Positions 54,701 to 63,918 of a stretch of 64,000 bases of DNA are shown piece by piece; positions within the stretch are counted from its first letter, which is position 1; every line of letters begins with the position of its first letter. A program made the position numbers and the translations under genes. The notes below the pieces were generated by a model. It ran no database searches. It saw nothing but the letters and a program-made list of their open reading frames with translations, and had not been told where the DNA came from. The DNA comes from UBA8231 sp964512165 (GTDB lineage: Bacteria > Latescibacterota > UBA2968 > UBA8231): contig CAZEHQ010000001.1 in the NCBI GenBank assembly GCA_964512165.1, positions 10,697 to 74,696 of the forward strand, given 5' to 3'.

Positions 54701-55127
54701 CCTGCCCCTGGCCGCCGGCGTCCTCGTGTACTACGCCGTCCGCGTCCTCCGCCGCCCGCCGCTGGTGGTCCTGGTCGTCCTCGCCCTGGGGGCGGCCATG
54801 GCCGGCGCCGACGCCCACCGGCCGGCCGAGTTCCTCTACGGCCTGGGCTGGTTCGTCCTCACCGCCGCGGTGCTGGCCGCCGCCGTGTACTGGCTCTTCC
54901 GCGGCAACGCCGCCGCCTACGCCCTCGCCAGCTTCCTGTTCACCGCCGTGGACCGCGGCCTCGGTCTGCTGCACCAGTCGGCGTTCGCAGCCCAGGGCTG
55001 GGCGCTGCTCGTCCTGGCTGCGGCGCTGATGGCGGGTCTGTGGCTGCTCTCCTCCAGGGGCGGCTCCCACGAGGCCGGAGCAGGTTCCGGGGCACCGGCC
55101 GTGGGCCCGCCGGCGCAACAGCCCTGA
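51717..55127 (+). CDS. CPBP-type membrane protease with internal duplication
   Basis: This 1136-residue multi-pass membrane protein has a first half with an extracytoplasmic domain after the N-terminal helix (about residues 35-230). Several helices follow, with the CPBP glutamate motif E422-E-F-T-S-R427, the FxxxH-like site FAH456 and His/Asp in HYMID (494-498). These are the residues of intramembrane CAAX-type proteases. The second half (about 588 onward) repeats the layout, with one helix, then DYRLTSEEALAEGRRHLGTL matching the earlier FDLTRGEAREQAASFLEDRG pattern, then about ten helices, but no EExxxR or HxxxD. So half one is the predicted protease and half two has lost it. ATG 51717 has no obvious ribosome binding site. 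It overlaps the next start by one base. Confidence 0.8.
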   Translation: MERHLDRNDFRLLLGCAILTVIGLAVGARFFYDAFPEATIDFDLTRGEAREQAASFLEDRGFDLDGYRQAALFRYDDDAKTFLERELGLEGASAVIGDPVRLWRWSNRWFRERQKEEFRVEHTTTGELVGFRHQIEEEAAGDSLSQPEARALAERFLAQSMDLDPGRLEFVEATTIERPNRVDHAFTWKLAGFEVSGSSYRYHVGVQGGAVGSFTEFLKVPEAWTRDYKELRSRNDTTGLVASLFLFASWVALLVRLVSSIRYQDVRWRFALVLGGIAFVLSFLAEINALPVAVYNFDTTGTFGSFLAGGVLQAAAIALAIGLAIAFIVAGGEPEYRRWYGGHIRQSKQFVPEGLRTKRFLTGSVIGVAMTALFVAYQSVFYVVADRLGAWSPAQIPYQEMVNTYIPWVVVLLIGFLPAVSEEFTSRAFSIPFLQRLLRHRWAAVLISAAIWGFAHAGYPQQPFWIRGLEVGLAGVVVGYVFVRWGLLPVLVWHYMIDAFYTALILLRSSDPYFVLSSALSVGILLLPLGAAVVLYLRRGAFADAAPLLNREDSAPLESAAPARPAESAPVESTLPEAADAADYRPLSRRRLTVAAAVVLAGLAVFAFEKPDLVPEPDYRLTSEEALAEGRRHLGTLGVDVDSWRTVVTQSTPWHGSAVEYRDERAGPKAAAALYEDDLAPALWRLRLYRPGEKEEWEVRLRPEDGEVYDIRHQLAEEAPGDNLSEEEAKAVALDHLRAFGLDPASLVLKEASAEDLPGRRDHWFVWEAEEGDRRNLDEARFRCRVHVAGGEAADLDRFIKLPEDWLRERREGSWWRTILEWTPVGVAIAVSVHLLVLLVGHIRSGTLAWRRPLRLGLFAAAVLALGQANELPAFYALYRTEIPLTLYLITGLAGFLLGSILLGLLVALGAGLCGSLYPKAADRLSGAGLRLQLRDAVPLSVLAAAAGLALNRLSGILAAAFPAGAPSPSPEIPSVDSWAPALGGLLDAVGRGLVLPLAAGVLVYYAVRVLRRPPLVVLVVLALGAAMAGADAHRPAEFLYGLGWFVLTAAVLAAAVYWLFRGNAAAYALASFLFTAVDRGLGLLHQSAFAAQGWALLVLAAALMAGLWLLSSRGGSHEAGAGSGAPAVGPPAQQP

Positions 55128-56572
55128 TGCACCTCCTCGTCACCGGCGCCTCCGGCCGCGTCGGCACCTGCGTCGTGAGCGGTCTGCGGGCCCGGGGCCA
55201 CCGGGTGCGCGCCTTCGACCGGCGGCCACCCGCCGACGGCGGCGGGGAGAGCCTGCAGGGGGAGTTGGGCGACTTCGACCAGGTCCGCCGCGCCGTGGAC
55301 GGCGTCGACGCGGTGATCCACCTCGGGGGCAACGCCGGCGAGCGGCCGTGGCCGGAGATCAGCAACAACAACTACATCGGCTGCTACCACGTCTTCGAGG
55401 CGGCGCGGGAGCTGGGGGTTCGGCGCGTCGTCTTCGCCAGCCGCGCCGGCCTGCTCCGGCTCTACCCGGACGGGGTGCAACGCCGGGTGGACATGCTGCC
55501 GCGCCCCGTCGGCCTCTACGACAACAGCAAGCTCTTCGGCGAGATGCTGGCCTCCATGTACGCCTCGCGCCACGGCATGGAGTGCGTCTGCGTGCGCATC
55601 GGCAACTTCAGCCTCGACCGCGACCGGCCCGGGCACCCGCACCAGCTCAGCCACGGCGACTGCGTCCGCCTCTTCGAGCAGGCCGCCGCCCATCCGGTGG
55701 CCGGCTTCGAGATCGTCTTCGGCGTCTCCGCCAGCGACTGGCCCCTCTACGACGTGGACCACGGCCGGCAGGCGATCGGCTACGAGCCCCGGGACGTCTC
55801 CCGGGTGCCAGCGGAGAAGCGCACCTTCCGCGGCGATGACGGACCCGCCGAGCCGCTGTCGGACGAGCCGCCCCGCCGGGTGCTGATCACCGGCGCCGCG
55901 GGGCAGGTGGGGCGGGTCCTGGCCCGCGGCCTGCGGGGCCGCTGCGAGGTCCGCGGCATGGACCGCGCGGAGATGCCGGAGCTGTCGGACACGGTGGTGG
56001 CCCCCCTCGGGGACTTCGAGGCCTGCCTGCGGGCCACCCGGGACGTGGACGCCGTCGTCCACCTGGGGGGGACGCCCAGCGGCGGCTCTCCCTGGGAGGA
56101 GGTGTGGTCCTCCAACTTCGTCGGCACCTGGCACATCATGGAGGCGGTGAGGCGCAACCGGGTGCCCCGCGTCGCCTACGCCAGCCGCGCCGGCATCCTG
56201 TCTCCCTACCCGAAGGGCCTGCGGCGCACCGTCGACCTCTTCCCGAGGCCGGAGACCTTCTACACGATCAGCAAGATCTTCGGAGAGGGCCTGGGCCACA
56301 CCTGGGCCTGGCGCCACGGCACCCGCTTCGTCGGCGTGCGCATCGGCAACTTCAGCCTCGAGCGGGACCAGCCCGCCCATCCGCACCAGCTGGGGCACGA
56401 GGACGCAGTGCGCGTCTTCGAGGCGGCCATCACCCACACGGGGTCGACGTACGAGATCGTCTTCGGGGTGTCGGACAGCGACTGGCCGCTCTACGACGTC
56501 GACCACGGGCGGCGGGCGATCGGCTACCAGCCCGCCCAGCGCAGCGAGGTCCCGGAGGCGGAGAGGAACTAG
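55127..56572 (+). CDS. Fused pair of NAD-dependent epimerase/dehydrogenase domains
   Basis: This 481-residue protein is made of two complete SDR-extended units. Each has a Rossmann motif (TGASGRVG near residue 7; TGAAGQVG near residue 255) and an active-site YxxxK (YDNSKLFGE near 130; YTISKIFGE near 380). The segment RIGNFSLDRDRPGHPHQL is shared with the second copy as RIGNFSLERDQPAHPHQL. Both halves end with a similar SDWPLYDVDHG block. It looks like uronate dehydrogenase or a GDP-mannose-like epimerase duplicated and fused. It overlaps the CPBP gene end by one base (TGATG), so it is coupled to it. Sugar substrate unknown. Confidence 0.83.
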   Translation: MHLLVTGASGRVGTCVVSGLRARGHRVRAFDRRPPADGGGESLQGELGDFDQVRRAVDGVDAVIHLGGNAGERPWPEISNNNYIGCYHVFEAARELGVRRVVFASRAGLLRLYPDGVQRRVDMLPRPVGLYDNSKLFGEMLASMYASRHGMECVCVRIGNFSLDRDRPGHPHQLSHGDCVRLFEQAAAHPVAGFEIVFGVSASDWPLYDVDHGRQAIGYEPRDVSRVPAEKRTFRGDDGPAEPLSDEPPRRVLITGAAGQVGRVLARGLRGRCEVRGMDRAEMPELSDTVVAPLGDFEACLRATRDVDAVVHLGGTPSGGSPWEEVWSSNFVGTWHIMEAVRRNRVPRVAYASRAGILSPYPKGLRRTVDLFPRPETFYTISKIFGEGLGHTWAWRHGTRFVGVRIGNFSLERDQPAHPHQLGHEDAVRVFEAAITHTGSTYEIVFGVSDSDWPLYDVDHGRRAIGYQPAQRSEVPEAERN

Positions 56573-56585
56573 CGGGCGGCGTCCG

Positions 56586-58370
56586 TCAGTCCGCGTACTC
56601 CACCGGCACCACGCTCTCCTCGATCCGCCGGCGCAGCGCCGCCAGCTCTTCCCGAACCCGGGCGGCGACCTCGGCCACGGGCACCTCCTCGCCCCGGCCG
56701 CTGGCGCCGCGCAGCTTGACCTCCAGAGTCCCCTTCTTCAACCCGCGGTCGCCGACGGTGACCCGCACCGGACAGCCGATGAGGTCGGCGTCGTTGAACT
56801 TGACGCCGGGGTTCTCGGGGCGGTCGTCGTAGAGGACCTCGACGCCGGCCGAGGTCAGCTCCTCGTAGAGGGCCTCGGCGGCGGACCGGGCCGGCCCATC
56901 GCCCTTGGCCAGGGAGACGAGGTGCACCTGGTACGGAGCGACGGTCACCGGCAGGCAGAGGCCGTTCTCGTCGTGGTGCTCCTCGGCGACGCAGGCGAGG
57001 AGCCGGCCCACGCCGATGCCGTAGGAGCCCATGATGACGGGCCGCTCGCGGCCCTGCTCGTCGAGGAAGGAGGCGCCCAGGGCGTCGGTGTAGCGGGTGC
57101 CGAGCTGGAAGATGTTGCCCACCTCGACGCCGCGGGCAGTGCGCAGGGGGGCGCCGCAGACGGGGCAGGCGTGGCCCGCCTCGGCGAGGGCGATGTCGGC
57201 GGCGACGGCGGCCTGCCAGTCGCGCCCGTGGTTGACGTTGCGCACGTGGTACCCGGCCTCGTTGGCGCCGGAGACCAGGTTCGGCGACGAGACAACGGAG
57301 TCGTCCGCCACCACGAGGGTGTCCTCGTCCAGCCCCATGGGCGAGGCATAGCCGGCCACCGCCCCGGCGGCGGCGATCTCCTCGTCGTGGGCCGGCCTCA
57401 GCGCCAGGGCGCCGGCGGCGTTGGCGAGCTTGATCTCGTTGACCTCGATGTCGCCGCGGATCACGGCGAGGACGAGGCGCTCCGTTGCCTCGCCGCCGGC
57501 CTCGGAGGCCTTGAAGCGGCCCACCAGGAAGACCGCCTTCGCCGTGCGGCTCGCGGGGATGTCGAGGAAGGCGGCCAGCTCGGCGATGGTCGCCGCTCCG
57601 GGAGTGGCCACCCTCTCCAGCGGCGCCGGCTCCTCTTCGGCGGCCGCCGCCTTGGCGAAAGCGGCGACCTCGGTGTTGGCCGCGTAGCCGCAGGCTTCGC
57701 ACAGGGCCAGGGTGTTCTCCCCCACCTCGTTGAGGTACATGAACTCGTGGGCCGCGGAGCCGCCCATCATGCCCACGTCGGAGCGCACCGCTCGCACCGG
57801 CAGGCCGCAGCGCCGGAAGATGTCGAAGTAGGCCTGGTAGTGGGCCCGGTACTGGGACTCCAGCCCCTCCTGCGAGGCGTCGAGGGAGTAGGAGTCCTTC
57901 ATGGTGAACTCGCGCACCCGCAGCAGGCCGGAGGTGGGCCGCGCCTCGTCGCGCCACTTGGTCTGGAAGTGGTAGACCATGGCGGGCAGCTGCCGGTACG
58001 AGCGGATCTCGCGGCTGGCCAGGTCGGCGACGATCTCCTCGTGGGTGGTGGCCAGCACCATGTCGCGGCCGTGGCGGTCCTCGAAGCGGGTCAGGGACTC
58101 GTCGTACTCCTCGTAGCGGCCCGAGGCCTTCCACACGTCGGCGGCGTGGACCACGGGCATCTTGATCTCCTGGCCGCCGATGGCGTCCATCGCACGCCGG
58201 ACGACCTCCTCGATCTTGCCCAGGGACCGCTGCGCCAGCGGCAGGTAGCTGAAGATGCCGCTGGCGAGCTGGCGGACGTACCCGGCCCGCAGCAGCAGGA
58301 TGTGGCTGGCCACCTGGGCGTCGGCGGGAGCCTCGCGCAGGGTCTGGCTGAAGAGACGGCTCATGCGCAT
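56586..58370 (-). CDS. proS: Prolyl-tRNA synthetase (bacterial type with INS domain)
   Basis: Charges tRNA-Pro. The 594-residue protein has the class II motif 1 region (YLPLAQRSLGKIEEVVRRAM), motif 2 (YHFQTKWRDEARPTSGLLRV) and VLATTHEEIVADL, then a 180-residue inserted editing (INS/YbaK-like) domain at about 225-400, and motif 3 GSYGIGVGRLLACVAEEHH followed by the anticodon-binding domain. The length matches bacterial-type ProRS. GGAG lies upstream of ATG 58370; a second ATG is two codons in. It follows the M50-like gene after 16 bases and forms a leftward set with thrS. Confidence 0.96.
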   Translation of the reverse strand: MRMSRLFSQTLREAPADAQVASHILLLRAGYVRQLASGIFSYLPLAQRSLGKIEEVVRRAMDAIGGQEIKMPVVHAADVWKASGRYEEYDESLTRFEDRHGRDMVLATTHEEIVADLASREIRSYRQLPAMVYHFQTKWRDEARPTSGLLRVREFTMKDSYSLDASQEGLESQYRAHYQAYFDIFRRCGLPVRAVRSDVGMMGGSAAHEFMYLNEVGENTLALCEACGYAANTEVAAFAKAAAAEEEPAPLERVATPGAATIAELAAFLDIPASRTAKAVFLVGRFKASEAGGEATERLVLAVIRGDIEVNEIKLANAAGALALRPAHDEEIAAAGAVAGYASPMGLDEDTLVVADDSVVSSPNLVSGANEAGYHVRNVNHGRDWQAAVAADIALAEAGHACPVCGAPLRTARGVEVGNIFQLGTRYTDALGASFLDEQGRERPVIMGSYGIGVGRLLACVAEEHHDENGLCLPVTVAPYQVHLVSLAKGDGPARSAAEALYEELTSAGVEVLYDDRPENPGVKFNDADLIGCPVRVTVGDRGLKKGTLEVKLRGASGRGEEVPVAEVAARVREELAALRRRIEESVVPVEYAD

Positions 58371-58386
58371 CGGTATCGGATCTCCT

Positions 58387-59079
58387 TCAGGTTCGGGACG
58401 CCTCGTGCTTCACCAGCGAGCCCATGGCCCGGTACATCACCCACAGGGACAGGCACACCCAGACGCCGGCGATGGGATAGGCCAGCCACGGCAGGCCGAG
58501 GTGGGCGGCCAGGATGCCGGCGTCGGTGCGGCCGGCGTACAACCACAGGTCGGTGCGGAAGTCGTGGAGGCTGTAGAGGCAGAGCATCACCCCCAGCCAC
58601 ACGGCGCCCGCCGCCCCGGCCCGGGCCGAGTACACGGCCGTGGAGATCAGCACCAGGCCGGCGGCGATGCCGAGGTAGAAGTCGAGCCCCCCCGCGGGCG
58701 TGAAGGCCAGGGTCATGCCCAGGGTAGCGGCGCCGATGAGAAGCAGGGCCAGCCGCTGCAGTTGCGGCAGCACCCCCGACCAGATCAGCGCCGCGCCGAG
58801 CAGGGCCGAGCCCAGGTACCCGGCCGAGACGATGACCACCGGCCAGCCGCCCCGGGACAGGGTGTAGCCGTGCTCGGCCCAGGCGGTGCGCATCTCCAGG
58901 ACCTCTCCCCCCGTGACCAGGGCGGCGACGGCGTGGCACATCTCGTGGACCATGACCACGAAGACGCGGAAGGGCTTGATCCAGAAGGTGTCCCAAAGCA
59001 GCAGGGCGGCGGCGGCGCACAACAGGTGAAAGCGGAAGCGCCACAGGATGCGGGCCTGACGGTGCAGCCCCTTCCCCAC
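58387..59079 (-). CDS. M50-like membrane metalloprotease
   Basis: This 230-residue multi-pass membrane protein has HEMCH at residues 45-49, fitting the zinc HExxH of the site-2 protease/M50B family, and LDFYLGIAAG downstream. Several helices are visible (LLCAAAALLLWDTFWI, VVIVSAGYLGSALLG). M50B proteins act in intramembrane signalling or membrane-protein processing, but many small members have no known target. The start is taken as GTG 59079, which lies 5 bases after the thrS stop and places the first helix about 15 residues in. It lies between two aminoacyl-tRNA synthetase genes and is probably cotranscribed. Confidence 0.78.
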   Translation of the reverse strand: MGKGLHRQARILWRFRFHLLCAAAALLLWDTFWIKPFRVFVVMVHEMCHAVAALVTGGEVLEMRTAWAEHGYTLSRGGWPVVIVSAGYLGSALLGAALIWSGVLPQLQRLALLLIGAATLGMTLAFTPAGGLDFYLGIAAGLVLISTAVYSARAGAAGAVWLGVMLCLYSLHDFRTDLWLYAGRTDAGILAAHLGLPWLAYPIAGVWVCLSLWVMYRAMGSLVKHEASRT

Positions 59080-59084
59080 GGAGG

Positions 59085-61007
59085 CTATTCCGGCGCCCGC
59101 GAGGCGATGCGGCCGGCGATGAGGGCCACCGCCTCGTCCACCGCCATGGGATCGAGGCTGTCGCCGCTGCGCAGGCGCACGGCCGCCTTCCCGTCCTCGA
59201 CCTCGCGGTCGCCGAGGACCAGCATGTGCGGGACCTTCTGCTTCTGGGCGGCGCGGATGCGGTAGTTCAGGCTCTGATCGGCCTGCAGCTCGACACGAAC
59301 GCCCGCGGCCGCCAGGGCCTGGCGGACCGTTTCCGCGTACTCCCCGTGGCGCTCGGCGATGGGCAGGACCACCGCCTGCACCGGCGCCAGCCACGTGGGG
59401 AAAGCGCCGGCGTAGTGCTCGATCAGGAAGCCGATGGTGCGCTCGTGGGTCCCCAGGGGGGCCCGGTGAATGCAGATCGGCGTCTCCTCCGCGTTCTCGG
59501 CATTCGTGTAGACGAGCCCGTAGCGGGCCGGCACCGCGAAATCGACCTGGTTGGTGGCGATGGAGAACTCGCGGCCGATGGCGCTCCACACCTCGACGTC
59601 GATCTTGGGGCCGTAGAAGGCCGCCTCCCCGGCGACCTCGACGTGGTTGATGCCGCCGTTGGCCAGGGCGCGGCGCACCCTCTCCTCGGTCTCCAGCCAC
59701 AGCTCCGGCTCGTCGACGTATTTCTTTCCGAGGTCCGCCGGGTCGTGGGTGCTGAAGCGCATGACGTACTTGTCGATGCCGAAGAGCTCGAAGTATCCGA
59801 GGTACATGCGGCAGACGGCGAGGAACTCCTCCTCGAACTGATCGAGGGTGCAGTAGATGTGGGCGTCGTTCATCTGCATGGAGCGCACCCGCAAGAGGCC
59901 GAAGAGCTCCCCCGACTGCTCGTAGCGGTAGCAGGTCCCGTACTCGGCCAGGCGCAGGGGCAGGTCGCGGTAGCTGCGCGGCGCCGAGGCGAACACCTTG
60001 TGGTGGTGGGGGCAGTTCATCGGCTTGAGGTAGTACTTCACCCCCTCCATCTCCATGGGCGGAAACATCGACTCGGCGTAGTAGGGCAGGTGGCCGCTGC
60101 GCACGAACATCGAGTCCTTGCAGATGTGGGGGGTGCGCACCTGCAGGTATCCGGCGTCGCGCTCGGTCTCCTTGGCCAGCCGTTCCAGCTCCTCGATCAG
60201 GACCGTCCCCTTCGGCTGCCACAGGGGCAGGCCGGGACCGACCTCGTCGTCGAAGAAGAACAACTCCAGCTCGCGCCCGAGGCGGCGGTGGTCCCGCTTC
60301 TTCGCCTCCTCCAGCATCTTCAGGTGGCCATCGAGGGCCTCGCGGCTGGCGAAGGCGGTGCCGTAGATGCGCTGCAGCATCTTGTTGCCCTCGTCGCCGC
60401 GCCAGTAGGCGCCGGCCACGCTGAGCAGCTTGTAGTGGCGGACCTGCCCCGTGCTCAGCACGTGGGGTCCGCGGCAGAGGTCGACGAAGTCGCCATCGCG
60501 GTAGAAGGTGAGGGACTCGTCGTCCTCCAGCTCGTCGAGGATCTCCAGTTTGTACGGCTCGTCCTGAAGTCGGCCCCGCGCCTCGTCGCGGCCCACCTCC
60601 TCGCGCTCGAAGCGGTGGTTCTGGCGGACCACCCGCTTCATCTCCTTCTCGATGCGCGACAGGTCTTCGGTGCTGAAGGGCTCGGGCACGTCGAAGTCGT
60701 AGTAGAACCCGTCGTCGATGGCCGGTCCGATGGCCAGCCGCGCCTCGGGGAAGAGGCGCCGCACGGCCTGGGCCATGACGTGGGACAGGCTGTGGCGGTA
60801 GACCCACGCCGCCTCGTCGGACTCCCAGGGGACCAGCTCGACCTCGGCGGACGGGTCCAGGGGCGTGTGGAAGTCGACCCACTCGCCGTCCCGGCGGGCG
60901 GCGACGAACTCCCGCAGCAGCTTGCGGTCGTGCCCGAGGAGGATCTCCTTGAGGTTGCCGCCCCCCTCGTGCTCCAGCACCTCCTGTTCGCGGATCCGGA
61001 TCCTCAC
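59085..61007 (-). CDS. thrS: Threonyl-tRNA synthetase
   Basis: Charges tRNA-Thr. The 640-residue length is typical. It has an N-terminal TGS region (about 1-60), the editing domain with HSLSHVMAQAV (HxxxH) and VDLCRGPHV, and the catalytic domain with MNCPHHHKVF (zinc Cys), CYRYEQSGELFGLLRVRSMQ and HRAPLGTHERTIGFLIEH, followed by the anticodon-binding domain. The start is GTG 61007, with GGAG seven bases upstream. A hairpin with T-run ends about 20 bases before it and a threonine-rich frame lies further upstream, so transcription attenuation is likely. It is followed by an M50-like gene and proS. Confidence 0.97.
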   Translation of the reverse strand: MRIRIREQEVLEHEGGGNLKEILLGHDRKLLREFVAARRDGEWVDFHTPLDPSAEVELVPWESDEAAWVYRHSLSHVMAQAVRRLFPEARLAIGPAIDDGFYYDFDVPEPFSTEDLSRIEKEMKRVVRQNHRFEREEVGRDEARGRLQDEPYKLEILDELEDDESLTFYRDGDFVDLCRGPHVLSTGQVRHYKLLSVAGAYWRGDEGNKMLQRIYGTAFASREALDGHLKMLEEAKKRDHRRLGRELELFFFDDEVGPGLPLWQPKGTVLIEELERLAKETERDAGYLQVRTPHICKDSMFVRSGHLPYYAESMFPPMEMEGVKYYLKPMNCPHHHKVFASAPRSYRDLPLRLAEYGTCYRYEQSGELFGLLRVRSMQMNDAHIYCTLDQFEEEFLAVCRMYLGYFELFGIDKYVMRFSTHDPADLGKKYVDEPELWLETEERVRRALANGGINHVEVAGEAAFYGPKIDVEVWSAIGREFSIATNQVDFAVPARYGLVYTNAENAEETPICIHRAPLGTHERTIGFLIEHYAGAFPTWLAPVQAVVLPIAERHGEYAETVRQALAAAGVRVELQADQSLNYRIRAAQKQKVPHMLVLGDREVEDGKAAVRLRSGDSLDPMAVDEAVALIAGRIASRAPE

Positions 61008-61026
61008 GCCTCGCTCCTGTGGGTCA

Positions 61027-61065
61027 TGAGAAAAGCCCACTGTCGATCGGTCTCGACAGCGGGCT
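61027..61065 (-). terminator. Intrinsic terminator (attenuator) before thrS
   Basis: On the minus strand, arms 61065-61053 and 61046-61034 pair over 13 bp (one G-T), with a 6-base loop and TTTTCTC directly after. This is a textbook intrinsic terminator. It lies between the threonine-rich leader and thrS and ends about 20 bases before the thrS start, so it would cut transcription into thrS unless prevented. Confidence 0.85.
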
Positions 61066-61093
61066 CTCTCGGAAGTCTTCGGTCGGGAATCGC

Positions 61094-61213
61094 TTATCCC
61101 GGAGGGGCCGCCGTCGAATGTCGGTCACGGGTACCCGTGACGGGCGTGGTCGTCCCGGGGGTGGTGGTCTCGCGGCGCGATGCTTCGTCCGCCGTCTTCT
61201 TCTCCCGGGACAT
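61094..61213 (-). CDS. Threonine-rich leader peptide upstream of thrS
   Basis: A 39-residue frame starts at ATG 61213 with GAAGGAG eight bases before it and ends at TAA 61094. It contains ten Thr, eight of them within residues 16-28 (TTTPGTTTPVTGT). It is followed after about 30 bases by the terminator hairpin preceding thrS. A perfect 18-base palindrome (61124-61141, core GGGTACCC) overlaps the last Thr codons of this run. Runs of codons for the synthetase's own amino acid before a terminator are the layout of ribosome-mediated attenuation. Ribosome stalling at Thr codons when Thr-tRNA is scarce would be expected to favour read-through into thrS; this mechanism is inferred. Confidence 0.72.
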   Translation of the reverse strand: MSREKKTADEASRRETTTPGTTTPVTGTRDRHSTAAPPG

Positions 61214-61282
61214 GCAGGTGGCTCCTTCGGTCATGGCTGCGATTCGATCTAGTATGCCGCCCTTGCCGGAGAATGTCAAACC

Positions 61283-61731
61283 TCACTCCACGACGGAAAC
61301 CGCATCGCCGAGCCGGATGGGTCCGCTGCGCTCCACCGGGCCGAAGACACCGCCGCGCATGGCAGGTCTCAAGGCCTCCTGCAGACCGGCGCGCTGCAGG
61401 TCCATCCCCTCGCAGGGCACCGTCTCGCCGCGCACGGTCATCTCGGCCCCGCCGATGCGCAGCCGGCGGCCCACGAGCGAACCCAGGTCGAGGCCGCGGA
61501 CTACCAGATTGGCGCGTCTCGCCCGCGGCGGCAGGTCGGCGCCCATGAGGGCCATGGCCTGCTCCCAAGCCTCGATGGAGAGCAGGGTCACCGCGCGGGA
61601 CGGGTTGCGGCGGTGATCCCCCGCCAGCCCCACGCCGGAGACGGCGACCACCTCCCCGCACTCCCGGGCCGGCCCCCGGCGCTCGGGGTAGACGAGGATC
61701 TCCTCCACCCGGCCTTGCGCGGATGTTGCGC

Positions 61732-61735
<4 letters not shown>
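61283..61735 (-). CDS. MOSC domain protein
   Basis: This 150-residue protein has the MOSC fold: GDHRRNPSRAVTLLSIEAWE in the middle, LVVRGLDLGSLVGRRLRIG, and a conserved Cys in MTVRGETVPCEGMDLQRAG. MOSC proteins carry sulfur or act with molybdenum cofactor. It starts at GTG 61735 in a GTGA overlap with the TPP enzyme gene and is therefore translated with it. No other molybdenum genes are in the window. Confidence 0.85.
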
Positions 61736-63356
<1,621 letters not shown>

Positions 63357-63393
63357 GCCTCTCCTCGAGTGCGCGGTTGTCCGCCCCGGGCGC

Positions 63394-63918
63394 TCACCAG
63401 CCGACGACCCCGTCCTCGATCCGCGCCAGGGCTCCCAGGAGCTGCCGCGCCTGGGGCGGGGACAGGTCGGCCTCGCCGGCGGCCTTGCGCAACAGCTCTT
63501 CGGAGGTCGACGCCCGCCGCTCCTCGAAGATCCTGCGGCTGCGCGAGCCGAGGGCCTCCACGAACACCCTCACGGCTCCGGCCTCGATAGCGAGGCTCTC
63601 GGCGGCCCGGGCGTACCAGGCCAGGGCCTCCTCGTCGCCCCGGGCTTCCAGGTTCCTCAACAGGTCCACCAGGAACCGCCGCGCCTCGATGCGGCCGCCG
63701 CCGGCGGCGTCGGCCATGTCGACGACGAGGATGTCGACGCGGACGCTGAGCTTGCCGACGACGATACGCTGCAGGTGCCGGCGCAGAACCGTGTAGTAAG
63801 AGTCGACCTGGGCCTCCGAGAGGCCGGGGCTGCGCTCCATCCGGCGGATCCAGTCCGGCGCCCGGGACGCGGCCCGGCGGGCGAGAAGCTGGCGGTTCAG
63901 GCGCGCCCGCAGTGACAC
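63394..63918 (-). CDS. Hypothetical protein, possibly 5'-incomplete
   Basis: This 174-residue protein is rich in Arg and Leu with long amphipathic helices (SYYTVLRRHLQRIVVGKL, ARRFLVDLLRNLEARGDEEA). No family is recognised. GTG 63918 is preceded by GGAGGG at seven bases, but the frame remains open upstream to the window edge through an Ala/Pro/Gly-rich stretch that may be an interdomain linker. So this may be the end of a larger protein. It lies 37 bases upstream of the TPP enzyme start. Confidence 0.55.
   Translation of the reverse strand: MSLRARLNRQLLARRAASRAPDWIRRMERSPGLSEAQVDSYYTVLRRHLQRIVVGKLSVRVDILVVDMADAAGGGRIEARRFLVDLLRNLEARGDEEALAWYARAAESLAIEAGAVRVFVEALGSRSRRIFEERRASTSEELLRKAAGEADLSPPQARQLLGALARIEDGVVGW

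Noticed and set aside
61008..61282. T-box riboswitch upstream of thrS
   Set aside because: No T-box consensus sequence or specifier-loop structure was seen; the Thr-rich frame and terminator explain the region better.
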